The notes beneath the pieces are model-generated. The model saw only the letters and a list, made by a program, of their open reading frames with translations. It did not search any database and was not told the origin of the DNA. Of a stretch of 64,000 nucleotides of DNA, positions 1-8,940 are shown piece after piece (position 1 is the stretch's first letter; the number at the start of each line of letters is the position of its first letter). A program made the position numbers and the translations under genes. The stretch is from Clostridia bacterium. Lineage in GTDB: Bacteria; Bacillota; Clostridia; Lutisporales; Lutisporaceae. The DNA lies in the NCBI GenBank assembly GCA_035628995.1, contig DASPIR010000024.1, positions 34,113-98,112 of the forward strand, written 5' to 3'.

Positions 1-881
1 TTAGCAAGGATACTTCAGTGGAATTTATAGCGGGGGTCAGGAATCAGGCTGCTGCTATTAGTGCTGTGATGAATGGGGGCGCAGACACTGTATATCTTTT
101 AAGTGATGCTTACGAGGGAGATATCACTGCTGATTCCATTAAGCTTGCTGAGCTATGTAAGAGCATGGGGAAAAGCTTGTTTTACGTGCTCCCCAACGTT
201 GCAAGGGAAAGGGAGCTCAAGCAAATCCAAAGCAGACTTGTGAAAATTACAAAAAAGATTGGACACGAGAATTTCGGTCTTGTCATTTCGGCTTCTGGAC
301 AATTCGAGCTTGCCAGGCAACTGGGAATTGACAGGGTAAGAGTCAACTATAGCTTCAACGTATTCAATTCTGTGTCTGCAAGCCATTTATACCGTGACGG
401 TGCAGAAGCTGTAGGGTTGTCGCCTGAGTTGAACCTGCCCCAGATACGAACAATAAGCTCTGCCTGTAAGTTCCCCCTGGAGGCTGTGGTGTACGGATAT
501 ATGCCGGTTATGACCACGGAATACTGTCCCGTATCTATACAGCAAGGAGGCAGCTGCAGCGATGCGGGAGGTTGCATTAACTCTGATTATGGTATAATAG
601 ACGAGAAGGGCAAGATATTCAGAATAATCAAGCTTGGCTCCTGCAGGACACAACTTCTGAATTCCAATGCTCTACTTTTAGCAGAGGAGTTGGGAGACGT
701 ACTAGGCAGCGGCTTAACGAAGCTGAGGGCTGATTTTTATTTTGAAAGTCCCGATGAGATAAGTAATATTATGAAGTTGTTCAGAAACTATAAGAATATT
801 GATGAAAACGACAGATTGATTATAGAGAAAATAAAAGACAAGGGATTTACAAAAGGGCATTTTTATAGGGGTGTTGATTGA
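1..881 (+). CDS. peptidase U32 family protein, C-terminal part (5' end outside window)
   Basis: The frame is open to the first base, so the gene probably begins upstream; GTG at 18 is a possible but weak internal start. The visible ~290 residues look like the second half of a long U32 (collagenase-like) protein: a repeated barrel start (GGADTVYL), then YGYMPVMTTEYCPV followed by a cysteine cluster (GGSCSDAGGC), which resembles the conserved Cys region of the U32 family. Family members act in RNA hydroxylation or as putative peptidases; substrate here unknown. It ends just before the response regulator, whose ribosome binding site overlaps its last codons. Confidence 0.75.
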   Translation, partial: SKDTSVEFIAGVRNQAAAISAVMNGGADTVYLLSDAYEGDITADSIKLAELCKSMGKSLFYVLPNVARERELKQIQSRLVKITKKIGHENFGLVISASGQFELARQLGIDRVRVNYSFNVFNSVSASHLYRDGAEAVGLSPELNLPQIRTISSACKFPLEAVVYGYMPVMTTEYCPVSIQQGGSCSDAGGCINSDYGIIDEKGKIFRIIKLGSCRTQLLNSNALLLAEELGDVLGSGLTKLRADFYFESPDEISNIMKLFRNYKNIDENDRLIIEKIKDKGFTKGHFYRGVD

Positions 882-897
882 TAAGGAGGGGTTAATG

Positions 898-1584
898 ATG
901 GAAAGCAGTGTTAGAGTGTTGCTGGTTGAAGATGAAGAAAAGATGAGAGAGCTAATAAAGATATCTTTCAAAAAAGAAAATTTTGAAACAATAGAGGCTA
1001 TTGACGGTAAGCAAGGATTGAATCTTTTCAAGACCAATCAGGTGGACATTGTGATACTGGATATCATGCTTCCTGAAATTGATGGCTGGACTGTGTGCAG
1101 GGAAATAAGAAGAATGTCTAATATTCCTATAATACTCCTGACTGCAAGAGGTGAGGAATTCGACAAGCTCTTTGGCTTTGAGCTGGGTGCTGACGATTAT
1201 ATAGTCAAACCCTTCAGTCCTAAAGAGCTGATAGCAAGGGTGAAAGCCTTACTCAGAAGGTCGGAGATAAAGAGCAGCGACTCGGCTTCTTATTTTCAAG
1301 TTGGAGATATTATGATCAACAGGCTTTCAAGAGAAGTAACGGTCAATGAAAAGCAGATCATTCTTACTAATAAGGAATATGAATTACTGTATTTCTTAGC
1401 CACCAACCCCAAGATCGTTTTTACCAGAGAGCAGCTGCTTCTGAAGGTTTGGGGTTATGAGCAGTACGGAGATCCCAGAACAGTGGACACTCATGTCAAG
1501 AAGCTGAGGGAGAAGCTTGGTGATTATAGCAGCTATATAAGCACCATGTGGGGGGTTGGATATAAGCTAGAGGTGCCAAAATGA
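898..1584 (+). CDS. OmpR/PhoB-family response regulator
   Basis: About 228 residues. The N-terminal receiver domain shows the acidic pair (VEDEEK), the phospho-acceptor Asp in DIVILDIMLPEIDGW, the Thr of LLTARG and the Lys of DYIVKPFSP. The C-terminal winged helix (LTNKEYELLYFLATNP, RTVDTHVKKLREKLG) binds DNA. The ribosome binding site AAGGAGGGG at 883-891 fits ATG 898; ATG 895 is the alternative. The stop overlaps the start of the kinase gene, so the two form a translationally coupled two-component system. The signal and targets cannot be read from the sequence. Confidence 0.93.
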   Translation: MESSVRVLLVEDEEKMRELIKISFKKENFETIEAIDGKQGLNLFKTNQVDIVILDIMLPEIDGWTVCREIRRMSNIPIILLTARGEEFDKLFGFELGADDYIVKPFSPKELIARVKALLRRSEIKSSDSASYFQVGDIMINRLSREVTVNEKQIILTNKEYELLYFLATNPKIVFTREQLLLKVWGYEQYGDPRTVDTHVKKLREKLGDYSSYISTMWGVGYKLEVPK

Positions 1585-3065
1585 GAAGCTATGGGATTTC
1601 CTTTAAGCTGTGGGCTGCAATTATTGCTATGACAATGGCACTTCTTGTTCTGACGTTGGTATTTCAGACTGAGTTTCTATATGACTTTTATTATGATCAG
1701 GAAGCGAAGCAGCTTGAAAAGGATTGTAACCTATTGTCAAAGTATATAGCAAGGGGTCAATATAATTTCACAATTCCCTATAATGGCGTAATGAGAAGGG
1801 TAAATGATATAATAATCGTTACTGATAGAAATCGAAAGATTACCTATGTGGAAGGTACAAACGAGTACAAGACGGGTTATCTTTTTGGGTTTAAGCACAT
1901 TGGCAAGATCCTCAATGGTGAGACTGTTCATGAAAAAAACAAGATGATCAGGAATCCAAGCTCCGCAAGGTCAAAAGAGCTTGATACCCTTATGGTTGGG
2001 ATTCCGATAAGGCAGAACTTGGGCTTTCCACAGGGGGATAGGCGGAGGTTCAATGAAAGCTATGTTGAGGAAAGATATAAAACACCTGAAATCATTGGAG
2101 CGGTTTATATTATAACCACTCTTGAGCAGATGCAGACTACTGTAGATGCCATAAGAAAGCAGTTCCTATATATTTTTATCGGTGCAATTGTGATTGCTTC
2201 TGCACTGTCATACTTCCTGTCTCAGAGCTTTTCTACACCGCTAAAGCTTATCAACAATGCTGCACTGGAGATTTCCAAGGGCAATTACGATACAAAGATA
2301 GACCTGCGTTCCAGCAGAGAGATAAAGGAGCTTGGAATCACCATTAACAACCTGGCGAAGCAGCTTTCACGTGTTGAACAGATAAGAAGGGAATTTATAG
2401 CCAATGTGTCCCACGAGATCAGAACGCCTTTAAGCTATCTTCAGGGTTACTCTGAGGTGCTGCTGGATGACCTTGTTGAATCAGAAGAAGACAAGAAGAA
2501 GTATCTTGGTATAATAATGGATGAGACGGTAAGGCTTAAAACAATGGTAGATGAGATATTGCAGTTGTCCCAGATTGAAGCGGGCTTTATACAGCTTAAG
2601 CTGGTGCCCTTCAGCATGGAAGCAATGATAAGAAGGACCATAGATAAGCTTTTACCCTATGCGTCCAAAAGAAATATAACTATTAAATTTATAAATATGT
2701 CAGAGGATGTACTTACTTGTTTCGGAGATGATAATAGAATAAAACAGGTGCTCATAAATCTGATTAATAATGCAACCAAGCATTCTTATGATTACGGAAA
2801 CATTTTGATAAGCGCATACAGACAAAATGAGAGTATTTATGTGTGCGTAAGAGATTTTGGGGAAGGGATACCGGAGGAGGATCTGCCCTTTATCTGGGAT
2901 AGATTCTACACCGTTGACAAGCACAAGTCAGAGAACAGCACAGGTCTTGGGCTGGCAATAGTAAAGAACATTATAAACGCCCATGGCTGTGAAATAACTG
3001 TCAACAGTGTATTTGGGGAAGGCTCAGAGTTCTGCTTTTATCTCCCCAGTTATAATGAATTTTAA
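1581..3065 (+). CDS. two-component sensor histidine kinase
   Basis: 494 residues: N-terminal membrane helix (~10-30), an extracytoplasmic sensor region (~31-195), second helix (~196-215), HAMP, then HisKA with the phosphorylated His in NVSHEIRTPLSYLQGY (His ~278) and HATPase_c with the N box (LINNATKHS), G1 (DFGEGIPEED) and G2 (GLGLAIVKNI). Overlaps the response regulator stop by 4 bases (ATGA). Membrane-bound partner of that regulator; overall architecture resembles WalK/PhoR-type kinases, but the sensor domain is not one I can name. Confidence 0.93.
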   Translation: MRSYGISFKLWAAIIAMTMALLVLTLVFQTEFLYDFYYDQEAKQLEKDCNLLSKYIARGQYNFTIPYNGVMRRVNDIIIVTDRNRKITYVEGTNEYKTGYLFGFKHIGKILNGETVHEKNKMIRNPSSARSKELDTLMVGIPIRQNLGFPQGDRRRFNESYVEERYKTPEIIGAVYIITTLEQMQTTVDAIRKQFLYIFIGAIVIASALSYFLSQSFSTPLKLINNAALEISKGNYDTKIDLRSSREIKELGITINNLAKQLSRVEQIRREFIANVSHEIRTPLSYLQGYSEVLLDDLVESEEDKKKYLGIIMDETVRLKTMVDEILQLSQIEAGFIQLKLVPFSMEAMIRRTIDKLLPYASKRNITIKFINMSEDVLTCFGDDNRIKQVLINLINNATKHSYDYGNILISAYRQNESIYVCVRDFGEGIPEEDLPFIWDRFYTVDKHKSENSTGLGLAIVKNIINAHGCEITVNSVFGEGSEFCFYLPSYNEF

Positions 3066-3187
3066 ACAGTTTCGCGTTTCAAGTTACGCGTTACGCGTGG
3101 CATACCAAGGCTAGGCTTCGTAGGGATGCTTAAACCCATCGCCTATTGTCCATCGACTATTGTCCGTAGAAATTTGAGGTGAATAAA

Positions 3188-5560
3188 TTGAACGAGAAAG
3201 CACTAAGAGTTCTTGAATATAATAAGATAATAGATATGTTATGTGAGAGTACAGTTTCTGGAATGGGAAGAGATATAGCCTCGGATTTGAAGCCCTCAAG
3301 CGACCTAAATGAGGTAAAGGAGCTTCTTCAGGAGACCACAGAGGCTGTTAACCTGCTACTTAAAAAAGGGAACATTCCCATTGGGGGAGTCCAGGATATA
3401 AGGGTGCCTCTAAAAAAGGTCAAGCTGGGAGCTGCCTTGGATCCAGGGGAGCTTCTGAAGGTGGCAGATACCTTAAGAGCGGCCAGGAGACTCAAGTCCT
3501 TCATGAATGAGGACAGAAGAGAGGAAAGCTTTCCTATAATCGAGTACTATATTGAGACTTTGTCACCCTATAAAAACATAGAAGACAGAATAGGAAGCGC
3601 AATCATAAGCGAAGAGGAGATATCAGACAATGCAAGCCCGCTGCTGAACAGCATAAGGAGAAAGGTCAAGGAAAGAACAGCAGCCATGCGGGAAAAGCTG
3701 AACCATATGATTTCCTCTCCCGCTTATCAGAAATACCTGCAGGACCCCATTATTACCGTGAGGGGGGACCGTCATGTAATACCGGTAAAGCAGGAATTCA
3801 GAACTAACATACCGGGAATTGTCCATGACCAGTCGGCAAGTGGTGCGACACTATTCATAGAGCCAATGGCAATCGTGGAAATGAACAATGATGTAAAGAA
3901 GCTGAAGCTGGATGAAGAAAATGAAATCGAGCGCATTTTAAGAGAACTTACTGCATTGATAGATGAGAAGTATGACAGCATAAAGATTAATATGGAGATA
4001 TTGGCTACACTGGACTTCATATTTGCCAAAGCTAAATTTGCATTGGAGCTAAGATGCACTGAACCCAGTGTCAATGCAGAGGGCAGGGTAAACATCAAGA
4101 AGGCTAGACATCCTCTCTTGAAGCCGGATATAGTAGTGCCTATTGATATATATGTAGGTGAGACCTTCAATACTCTGGTTATCACAGGACCGAACACGGG
4201 AGGAAAGACAGTCACGTTAAAGACCATAGGACTTTTGTCTCTTATGGCCCAGTCGGGGCTTCATATTCCCGCCAGTGATTACAGTGAAGTGGCTATTTTT
4301 GACGAGGTATTTGCAGATATAGGGGATGAACAGAGCATAGAGCAGAGCCTAAGCACCTTTTCATCCCATATGACAAACATAGTGTCCATACTTAAGAATG
4401 TGACTCCCAGTTCTCTGGTGCTGTTTGACGAGTTGGGCGCCGGCACAGACCCCACGGAGGGTGCTGCTTTGGCAATGTCAATACTGGAGCTGCTGCATAA
4501 AAAGGATATAAGGACTGCTGCTACCACTCATTACAGTGAACTTAAGATATATGCACTTACAACCGAAGGAATCTGCAATGCCAGTGTTGAATTCGACATA
4601 GCAACTCTAAGGCCTACTTATCGGCTGCTTATTGGCGTACCAGGGAAATCAAATGCCTTTGAAATATCCAGAAAGCTTGGACTTCCTGATGGAATCATCA
4701 AGAGAGCAAAGGAATTCATATCTCAGGATGATGTCCAGTTTGAGGATTTGATAAAAAGCCTTGAGGATGATAAGCGGAAAGCCGAAGAGGAAAGGGATAC
4801 CGCTGCCAGGTTGAGATTCGAACTTCAAAAGGCTAAAGGAGAAATGGATAATAAGCTTGACAAGCTAGAAGCCCAGAAAGAGAAGATTATAAGGGATGCC
4901 CAAAGGGAAGCCCTTGAAATAGTGCGAAGATCAAAAGAGGAAACTGAGGAGCTAATAAAGGAGCTTCGTGAAGCAATACAGAAGGAAAATGAAGAAAAGA
5001 CCGCAATGATAGAAAAAGCGAGGCTTAAGGTCAGGCAGAGGGAAGATGAGCTGGAAGACAAAATGGGAGAAACGTTATTTAAGAAGACCAGCAGCGCACC
5101 TCCTAAGGATATAAAAATAGGCATGTCTGTAAAGATAGTCAACCTTGACCAGAAAGGAAGCGTTCTCACACTTCCGGATGAGGATGGCAACCTGACTGTA
5201 CAGGCAGGTATAATGAAAGTAAACGTAAATATAAATAACCTAAAAGCAGTGGAAGAAGAGAAGGAAAAGCCGAAAAGAAGCGGCAACACTAAGGTAAGCT
5301 CAGCGAAAGCAAGGGATGTTGCTTCTCAAATAGACTTGAGAGGACAGACCCTGGATGAAGCTCTTATGAATGTCGATAAATACCTTGATGACGCATACCT
5401 CGGCAGCGTGCCCCAAGTAACAATAATACACGGGAAGGGCACAGGGGTCCTTCGAGCAGGAATAATGCAGCTGCTCAAAAGGCATTCCCATGTGAAATCC
5501 TACAGGAGCGGCGGCTACGGTGAAGGTGGCATTGGCGCCACAATAGTGGAAATAAAGTAA
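3188..5560 (+). CDS. mutS2: endonuclease MutS2
   Basis: About 790 residues, the usual length. MutS-type core with Walker A GPNTGGKTVTLK (~residue 335), Walker B-like LVLFDELGAGTDPTEG and THYSEL, then a long charged coiled coil (~510-640) and a C-terminal Smr domain (IDLRGQTLDEAL, IIHGKGTGVLR). MutS2 binds branched DNA or collided ribosomes and has Smr nuclease activity. TTG at 3188 is preferred over GTG 3179 because GAGGTG at 3175-3180 is correctly spaced and the product then starts MNEKALRVLE as in relatives. The 3066-3187 gap holds short repeats (ACGCG, CTATTGTCC) and no gene. Confidence 0.95.
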   Translation: MNEKALRVLEYNKIIDMLCESTVSGMGRDIASDLKPSSDLNEVKELLQETTEAVNLLLKKGNIPIGGVQDIRVPLKKVKLGAALDPGELLKVADTLRAARRLKSFMNEDRREESFPIIEYYIETLSPYKNIEDRIGSAIISEEEISDNASPLLNSIRRKVKERTAAMREKLNHMISSPAYQKYLQDPIITVRGDRHVIPVKQEFRTNIPGIVHDQSASGATLFIEPMAIVEMNNDVKKLKLDEENEIERILRELTALIDEKYDSIKINMEILATLDFIFAKAKFALELRCTEPSVNAEGRVNIKKARHPLLKPDIVVPIDIYVGETFNTLVITGPNTGGKTVTLKTIGLLSLMAQSGLHIPASDYSEVAIFDEVFADIGDEQSIEQSLSTFSSHMTNIVSILKNVTPSSLVLFDELGAGTDPTEGAALAMSILELLHKKDIRTAATTHYSELKIYALTTEGICNASVEFDIATLRPTYRLLIGVPGKSNAFEISRKLGLPDGIIKRAKEFISQDDVQFEDLIKSLEDDKRKAEEERDTAARLRFELQKAKGEMDNKLDKLEAQKEKIIRDAQREALEIVRRSKEETEELIKELREAIQKENEEKTAMIEKARLKVRQREDELEDKMGETLFKKTSSAPPKDIKIGMSVKIVNLDQKGSVLTLPDEDGNLTVQAGIMKVNVNINNLKAVEEEKEKPKRSGNTKVSSAKARDVASQIDLRGQTLDEALMNVDKYLDDAYLGSVPQVTIIHGKGTGVLRAGIMQLLKRHSHVKSYRSGGYGEGGIGATIVEIK

Positions 5561-5573
5561 CGGAAGTGATTAT

Positions 5574-6044
5574 ATGAACATACTTGTAAGTGCATGCTTA
5601 CTAGGCACAAACTGCAAATACAGCGGGGGAAACAACCTTACCTCCAAAGTGCTGGAGCTTATGAAAGAGCACACTCTCATACCTGTATGTCCTGAACAGC
5701 TTGGAGGCCTGACGACACCAAGAAAGCCCTGCGAGATCGATGCAGGTGGTGGCTCTGAAGTGCTGGCAGGACATGCAAGAGTAAAGAACAACATAGGTGA
5801 GGATTTAACCGAACAGTTTATAAAGGGCGCACAGGAAACGCTGAACCTGGCAAAGCTGTATGGCTGTACTAAAGCTATTTTGAAAGCCAACAGTCCCTCC
5901 TGCGGCTGTAGAACCATCTACGACGGCAGCTTCAGCGGAAAGCATAAAGAGGGAAGCGGCGTAACTGCACAGTTGCTCTTAGATAATGGAATCGAAGTAG
6001 TGACAGATATTGATTTTGAAGAAAAGCTGAGAGACCTGAAGTAA
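5574..6044 (+). CDS. DUF523 family protein
   Basis: 156 residues beginning MNILVSACLLGTNCKYSG, the typical DUF523 start, with conserved cysteines in CPEQLGG, SPSCG and the pattern K(A)NSPSCGC. Full length for the family. Function is not established; the Cys motifs suggest metal or redox chemistry (inference). It follows mutS2 by 13 bp with no terminator and ends in a strong terminator, so it is probably co-transcribed with mutS2. It is the last core gene before the cassette array. Confidence 0.85.
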   Translation: MNILVSACLLGTNCKYSGGNNLTSKVLELMKEHTLIPVCPEQLGGLTTPRKPCEIDAGGGSEVLAGHARVKNNIGEDLTEQFIKGAQETLNLAKLYGCTKAILKANSPSCGCRTIYDGSFSGKHKEGSGVTAQLLLDNGIEVVTDIDFEEKLRDLK

Positions 6045-6061
6045 TTTTAGGTCTCTTTTTT
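6030..6061 (+). terminator. intrinsic terminator after DUF523 gene
   Basis: Stem AGAGACCT (6030-6037) pairs with AGGTCTCT (6049-6056) and runs into a T tract. It overlaps the stop codon and separates the core operon from the cassette array. Confidence 0.85.
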
Positions 6062-6085
6062 ATGGTACAAATGCATTTGAGGTAT

Positions 6086-6114
6086 TTTACCAATTTAGTA
6101 AATAATGGTATAAT
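6086..6114 (+). promoter_or_regulatory. candidate array promoter (Pc-like position)
   Basis: TTTACC at 6086-6091, a 17-base spacer and a perfect TATAAT at 6109-6114 point into the cassette array from its left edge. In integrons the cassette promoter lies in this position. The first two cassettes are antisense to it, so a role in expressing distal cassettes is inference only. Confidence 0.4.
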
Positions 6115-6141
6115 ATAATATGAATTACCACTATATGGAGT

Positions 6142-6216
6142 GATTCACGACACATGTCGGCCATCCCACCATATTGGCATCATTCACGACAAATGTCGTG
6201 GTTGCGGTAGTTAGCC
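6142..6216 (+). other. left boundary attachment site (attI-like or degenerate attC)
   Basis: The simple site GTTAGCC at 6210-6216 opens the first cassette, but no RYYYAAC partner is present to its left. Instead two direct repeats, ATTCACGACACATGTCG (~6143) and ATTCACGACAAATGTCG (~6182), lie upstream, each itself partly palindromic (CGACA/TGTCG). An integron attI site likewise has one simple GTTRRRY site plus integrase-binding direct repeats. A decayed attC is the alternative. Confidence 0.45.
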
Positions 6217-6308
6217 AACATTTCCATCCCCAGTATTCCCCTCAGCCTCCACATCATTGTCTGGGTGTGGCGATGGGGTAGGATTTTTTATTTTTGGTAA
6301 TAAAAAAG

Positions 6309-6335
6309 ACTCCTGACCTAAATCAAGAGTTTTTT
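6309..6335 (-). terminator. hairpin terminator of the cassette 1 genes
   Basis: ACTC-C-TGA (6309-6316) pairs with TCA-A-GAGT (6323-6330) with one mismatch, flanked by T runs in both directions. It lies downstream of the minus-strand retropepsin gene. Confidence 0.5.
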
Positions 6336-6351
6336 CTATATCAGTATTTTT

Positions 6352-6882
6352 TTATGGACGACAGCATTTTTTATATTTTTTTCCACTACCGCAAGGGCAA
6401 GGGTCATTCATACCAATTTTATTTGCATGTTTTGGTTGTTGGGCTTGTCCAAGTGCGACATAATCAGTAGTAGCGCAAGAAGGTACTCTAAATGAAAAAA
6501 TAGTCTTTCCACCAAAGTTTGAAACAGAAAAATCTCCCATATTCATAACATCCATACCAATTAGTAAATCAGCAGACGAAATAGTCCCTTCAGTTACTCT
6601 AAGCCTTTGTATACATATTTTGTTCGGCAACCACAAATCAATTACATAGGTGTTAACATTACAATCTCCATTAGCTGTACATACTCTTGCCATACCTGTA
6701 GGGAGTAAATTTAACTGCTGGACTATCCTATTTGTAATTACTGTACCAGATGCACCTGTATCCCAAATCGCATTATACTGATTTATATTCGTTGGGTTTT
6801 GAATAGGGTCAGATACTCCTACTTGGTTTATCAATACATTTGCTAAACCATTTGAATAAGTGGTGAAAGATGAAGTTTGCAT
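6352..6882 (-). CDS. retropepsin-like aspartic protease with C-terminal SEC-C motif (cassette 1)
   Basis: 176 residues. An aspartic-protease (gag-type) fold is indicated by [17 protein letters not shown] (catalytic DTGA, ~residue 42) and the second hydrophobic-Gly element [13 protein letters not shown]; one such domain would act as a homodimer. The C-terminus is a zinc-binding SEC-C motif ([16 protein letters not shown]). Substrate unknown. Transcribed leftward together with the 85-residue gene upstream (20 bp gap). It is antisense to the usual gene orientation in a cassette. Confidence 0.85.
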   Translation of the reverse strand: MQTSSFTTYSNGLANVLINQVGVSDPIQNPTNINQYNAIWDTGASGTVITNRIVQQLNLLPTGMARVCTANGDCNVNTYVIDLWLPNKICIQRLRVTEGTISSADLLIGMDVMNMGDFSVSNFGGKTIFSFRVPSCATTDYVALGQAQQPKHANKIGMNDPCPCGSGKKYKKCCRP

Positions 6883-6901
6883 AATTTACCTACCTTATCA
6901 G

Positions 6902-7159
6902 TTAATGTACAAAATGCACTCGTGAGTGATAAGATTGTGTATAACTCTCTTCATTAGCTTGACATTTTTGAACAAGGAAAGTTCCTAATTCTTCTGTTTT
7001 CTTTGTTTCAATTATCGCGTCATCTATAGTCTCATAAGCATTTAGTACTTGTCCGTTCTTTATAACAATATATTTGTCCTCATACTTTTTAATTAGTTCA
7101 TCCAAATTCTTAATATAATACTGGAACTCTTTTTCTAAAGACAGTTTTTGGTTTTCCAT
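6902..7159 (-). CDS. small DUF5678-like protein (cassette 1)
   Basis: 85 residues with a strong AGGAGGAGGT ribosome binding site. The core KYEDKYIVIKNGQVL followed by YETIDDAI and GTFLVQKC resembles small DUF5678-type proteins that often precede a retropepsin-like protease gene, which is the arrangement here. Function unknown; probable partner or substrate adaptor of the protease (inference). Confidence 0.6.
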   Translation of the reverse strand: MENQKLSLEKEFQYYIKNLDELIKKYEDKYIVIKNGQVLNAYETIDDAIIETKKTEELGTFLVQKCQANEESYTQSYHSRVHFVH

Positions 7160-7381
7160 GTAAATACCTCCTCCTAATTATATCCTATTCAATATAAAGC
7201 ATATTGTCAATACATATAATGAAAAGTACCTTTAAATAAGATATCGACTATTATCATTTAAAGTATTATATGTTATGAAAAGTATTTCATTCATTGTACT
7301 AAGAACACCTAAAAAATTCCTCTAGCTAATTGATGAGAAAGAGCTATCTTGTAGTAAGTATATATATTATATTTATAGTAC

Positions 7382-7396
7382 ATTATATGGTATAAT
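7382..7396. promoter_or_regulatory. palindromic -10 repeat, copy 1
   Basis: ATTATATGGTATAAT reads as TATAAT on both strands. The same 15-mer recurs at 8627 and 29701, each time just upstream of a minus-strand gene. Probably a divergent promoter core; here it would serve the 6902-7159 operon leftward. Confidence 0.45.
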
Positions 7397-7438
7397 TACC
7401 CATATAGTGCTATTGCCAACCAACGTTATGGGAACGTC

Positions 7439-7516
7439 GGCTAACAATCCATTCACGGACATTTTTGCTGTAGGTTCGGCTTTGGGGTAAACGTCGTGAA
7501 TGGAAAGACGTTAGCC
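7439..7516 (+). other. attC site A (78 bp)
   Basis: R'' GGCTAAC (7439-7445) and R' GTTAGCC (7510-7516) are perfectly complementary. Inner arms CCATTCACG and CGTGAATGG pair. R'' matches the start of cassette 1 (GTTAGCCAAC at 6210), as expected for a circularised cassette. It is the shortest attC in the array. Confidence 0.85.
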
Positions 7517-7608
7517 GACATTTCCCTCCCATGTATTCCCCGCAGACTCCACATAATATTAGGGCATGGCGTTGGAGTTTTTATTTTTTATGGTTTTTAA
7601 CAATAAAA

Positions 7609-7671
7609 AAGACCTTCAACTAAGAAGGTCTTAAAATATAAAAGACCTGATGCTTTTTCAGCTTAGGTCTT
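7609..7671 (-). terminator. tandem hairpins (terminator region of DUF3800 gene)
   Basis: Two hairpins lie in tandem: AAGACCTTC/GAAGGTCTT (7609-7632) and AAGACCT/AGGTCTT (7642-7671). Read leftward, the first is followed by a run of T. They lie downstream of the minus-strand DUF3800 gene. The preceding 7517-7600 stretch resembles the 6217-6300 stretch of cassette 1, so cassettes 1 and 2 share their beginning. Confidence 0.6.
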
Positions 7672-7785
7672 CTTTTTATATGGATGAATAACTTTACGTA
7701 GCTCATCCACAAAATACTATATTTAAGTCATCTTTTCGATAACTTCAATATAATATTACCTTTATCTTAACCGGATGTCAAGCAA

Positions 7786-8529
7786 TTATGTAATTATTTT
7801 TAAACCAAATCGTTCTTTTAGGTTACAATTTCCATTATAAAGTTTAGAATCTATTAAGTCAAATACATTAGGTTTTTTCTGCTTTTTAATATCATAATTA
7901 TAACTACACGCTCTATTTAATGGATTAGGAATAAAATCTGCAATTTGTAATCCTACATTATCATCCTGTTTCATGGAAAAGTTAATTGTAGTCAGTCTTT
8001 TTTGAAAAATAATCTTGTTAAAAAATAATGTCCCATTGGCTACAATAGTATGATAATGACTAGCAAGTCTAGTATCATCTGTAGGAGTTCTTGATTCAAT
8101 ATATATTATGCCTTTACCCTCATTATGTTCCAAGAAATGGACAAAGTTTTCTAAAATAATCTGAAGAGCAACAAAATAATCATTGTTTGCATATTTCTCA
8201 CAATATAGTTTTTTATATTCTACAGGATTAATTCCAACTCCTATCGTAGTTATATTGCAACTATCAATAATATTTCTTAACCCATTCCAGAATCCCTTTT
8301 TCTTTTCAAAATCTTTCAGTATATCATATGGAGGTTTTTCGGGATCTCTTATCTCCGATTCGTGCAATACTACAGTAGTATTATTGAAAATTACATTTTT
8401 TAGACTATTTACTAATGGAATCATCTTTTGAACATATTCATTTTCCTCTATTATATAGCCACCGAGACAAAAATATTGCAGATTGCCTGATGGCTTTGAT
8501 TCATCTAAAAATAAATAATAATTACTCAT
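7786..8529 (-). CDS. DUF3800 domain protein (cassette 2)
   Basis: About 247 residues starting MSNYYLFLDESKPSG, the conserved N-terminal Asp-Glu-Ser of DUF3800 (RNase H-like fold suspected), with the later acidic element LQIADFIPNPLNRA. The start at 8529 follows a GGGGGG ribosome binding site; an upstream in-frame ATG at 8553 lacks one. DUF3800 proteins are common in mobile and defence-associated DNA, function not established. Antisense to attC orientation, like cassette 1. Confidence 0.82.
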   Translation of the reverse strand: MSNYYLFLDESKPSGNLQYFCLGGYIIEENEYVQKMIPLVNSLKNVIFNNTTVVLHESEIRDPEKPPYDILKDFEKKKGFWNGLRNIIDSCNITTIGVGINPVEYKKLYCEKYANNDYFVALQIILENFVHFLEHNEGKGIIYIESRTPTDDTRLASHYHTIVANGTLFFNKIIFQKRLTTINFSMKQDDNVGLQIADFIPNPLNRACSYNYDIKKQKKPNVFDLIDSKLYNGNCNLKERFGLKIIT

Positions 8530-8626
8530 ATACAATTCCCCCCTACAAAGCACTTCCTAAATTTTACCACAATTTGACACAATATAAAATGTTTTGTAGG
8601 TTTTTAATTTGTTATGTTTATGCCGC

Positions 8627-8641
8627 ATTATATGGTATAAT
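8627..8641. promoter_or_regulatory. palindromic -10 repeat, copy 2
   Basis: Same 15-mer as at 7382, with similar flanks (GTAGG upstream, TATCCATAT downstream). It sits about 100 bp upstream of the DUF3800 start and could give TATAAT boxes in both directions. Confidence 0.45.
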
Positions 8642-8684
8642 TATCCATATGGCGCCATTCCTAACCAACGTCAAGGGAAACGTC

Positions 8685-8853
8685 GGCTAACAATGCACTC
8701 ACGTGGCATTTGCATAAGGGATGCGGTAAGTTAAATAATAGGTTTCCTTAATAATGGTTGGTTTTACATCCCTTCACCGGGTGTCACCACCGCCAAGGTG
8801 GGAAAGGCTCTGGTGTCCGGTTCAGGGACGTCGTGAGTGCGGAGACGTTAGCT
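8685..8853 (+). other. attC site B (169 bp)
   Basis: R'' GGCTAAC (8685-8691) and R' GTTAGCT (8847-8853). Outer arms AATGCACTCACG and CGTGAGTGC pair. First of the long attC type of this array, with an internal hairpin GGTG/CACC (8780-8791) and a conserved block TCCGGTTCAGGGACGTCG near the right arm. R'' is the exact complement of the start of cassette 2 (GTTAGCCGAC at 7510). Confidence 0.88.
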
Positions 8854-8940
8854 GACAGATAATGCAGATTGACTTATGCAAGAAGTAATACTCTCATATT
8901 GCGTAAAGGTTTATTTAAAAAAAGTTATTGGGATAAACTA

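Noticed and set aside
714..1037. Minus-strand frames opposite core genes
   Set aside because: They mirror strongly supported plus-strand genes and lack ribosome binding sites and recognisable domains.
3066..3187. Short repeats (ACGCG, CTATTGTCC) before mutS2 as a regulatory element
   Set aside because: Too short and irregular to assign; they look like simple-sequence drift in a 120-bp gap.
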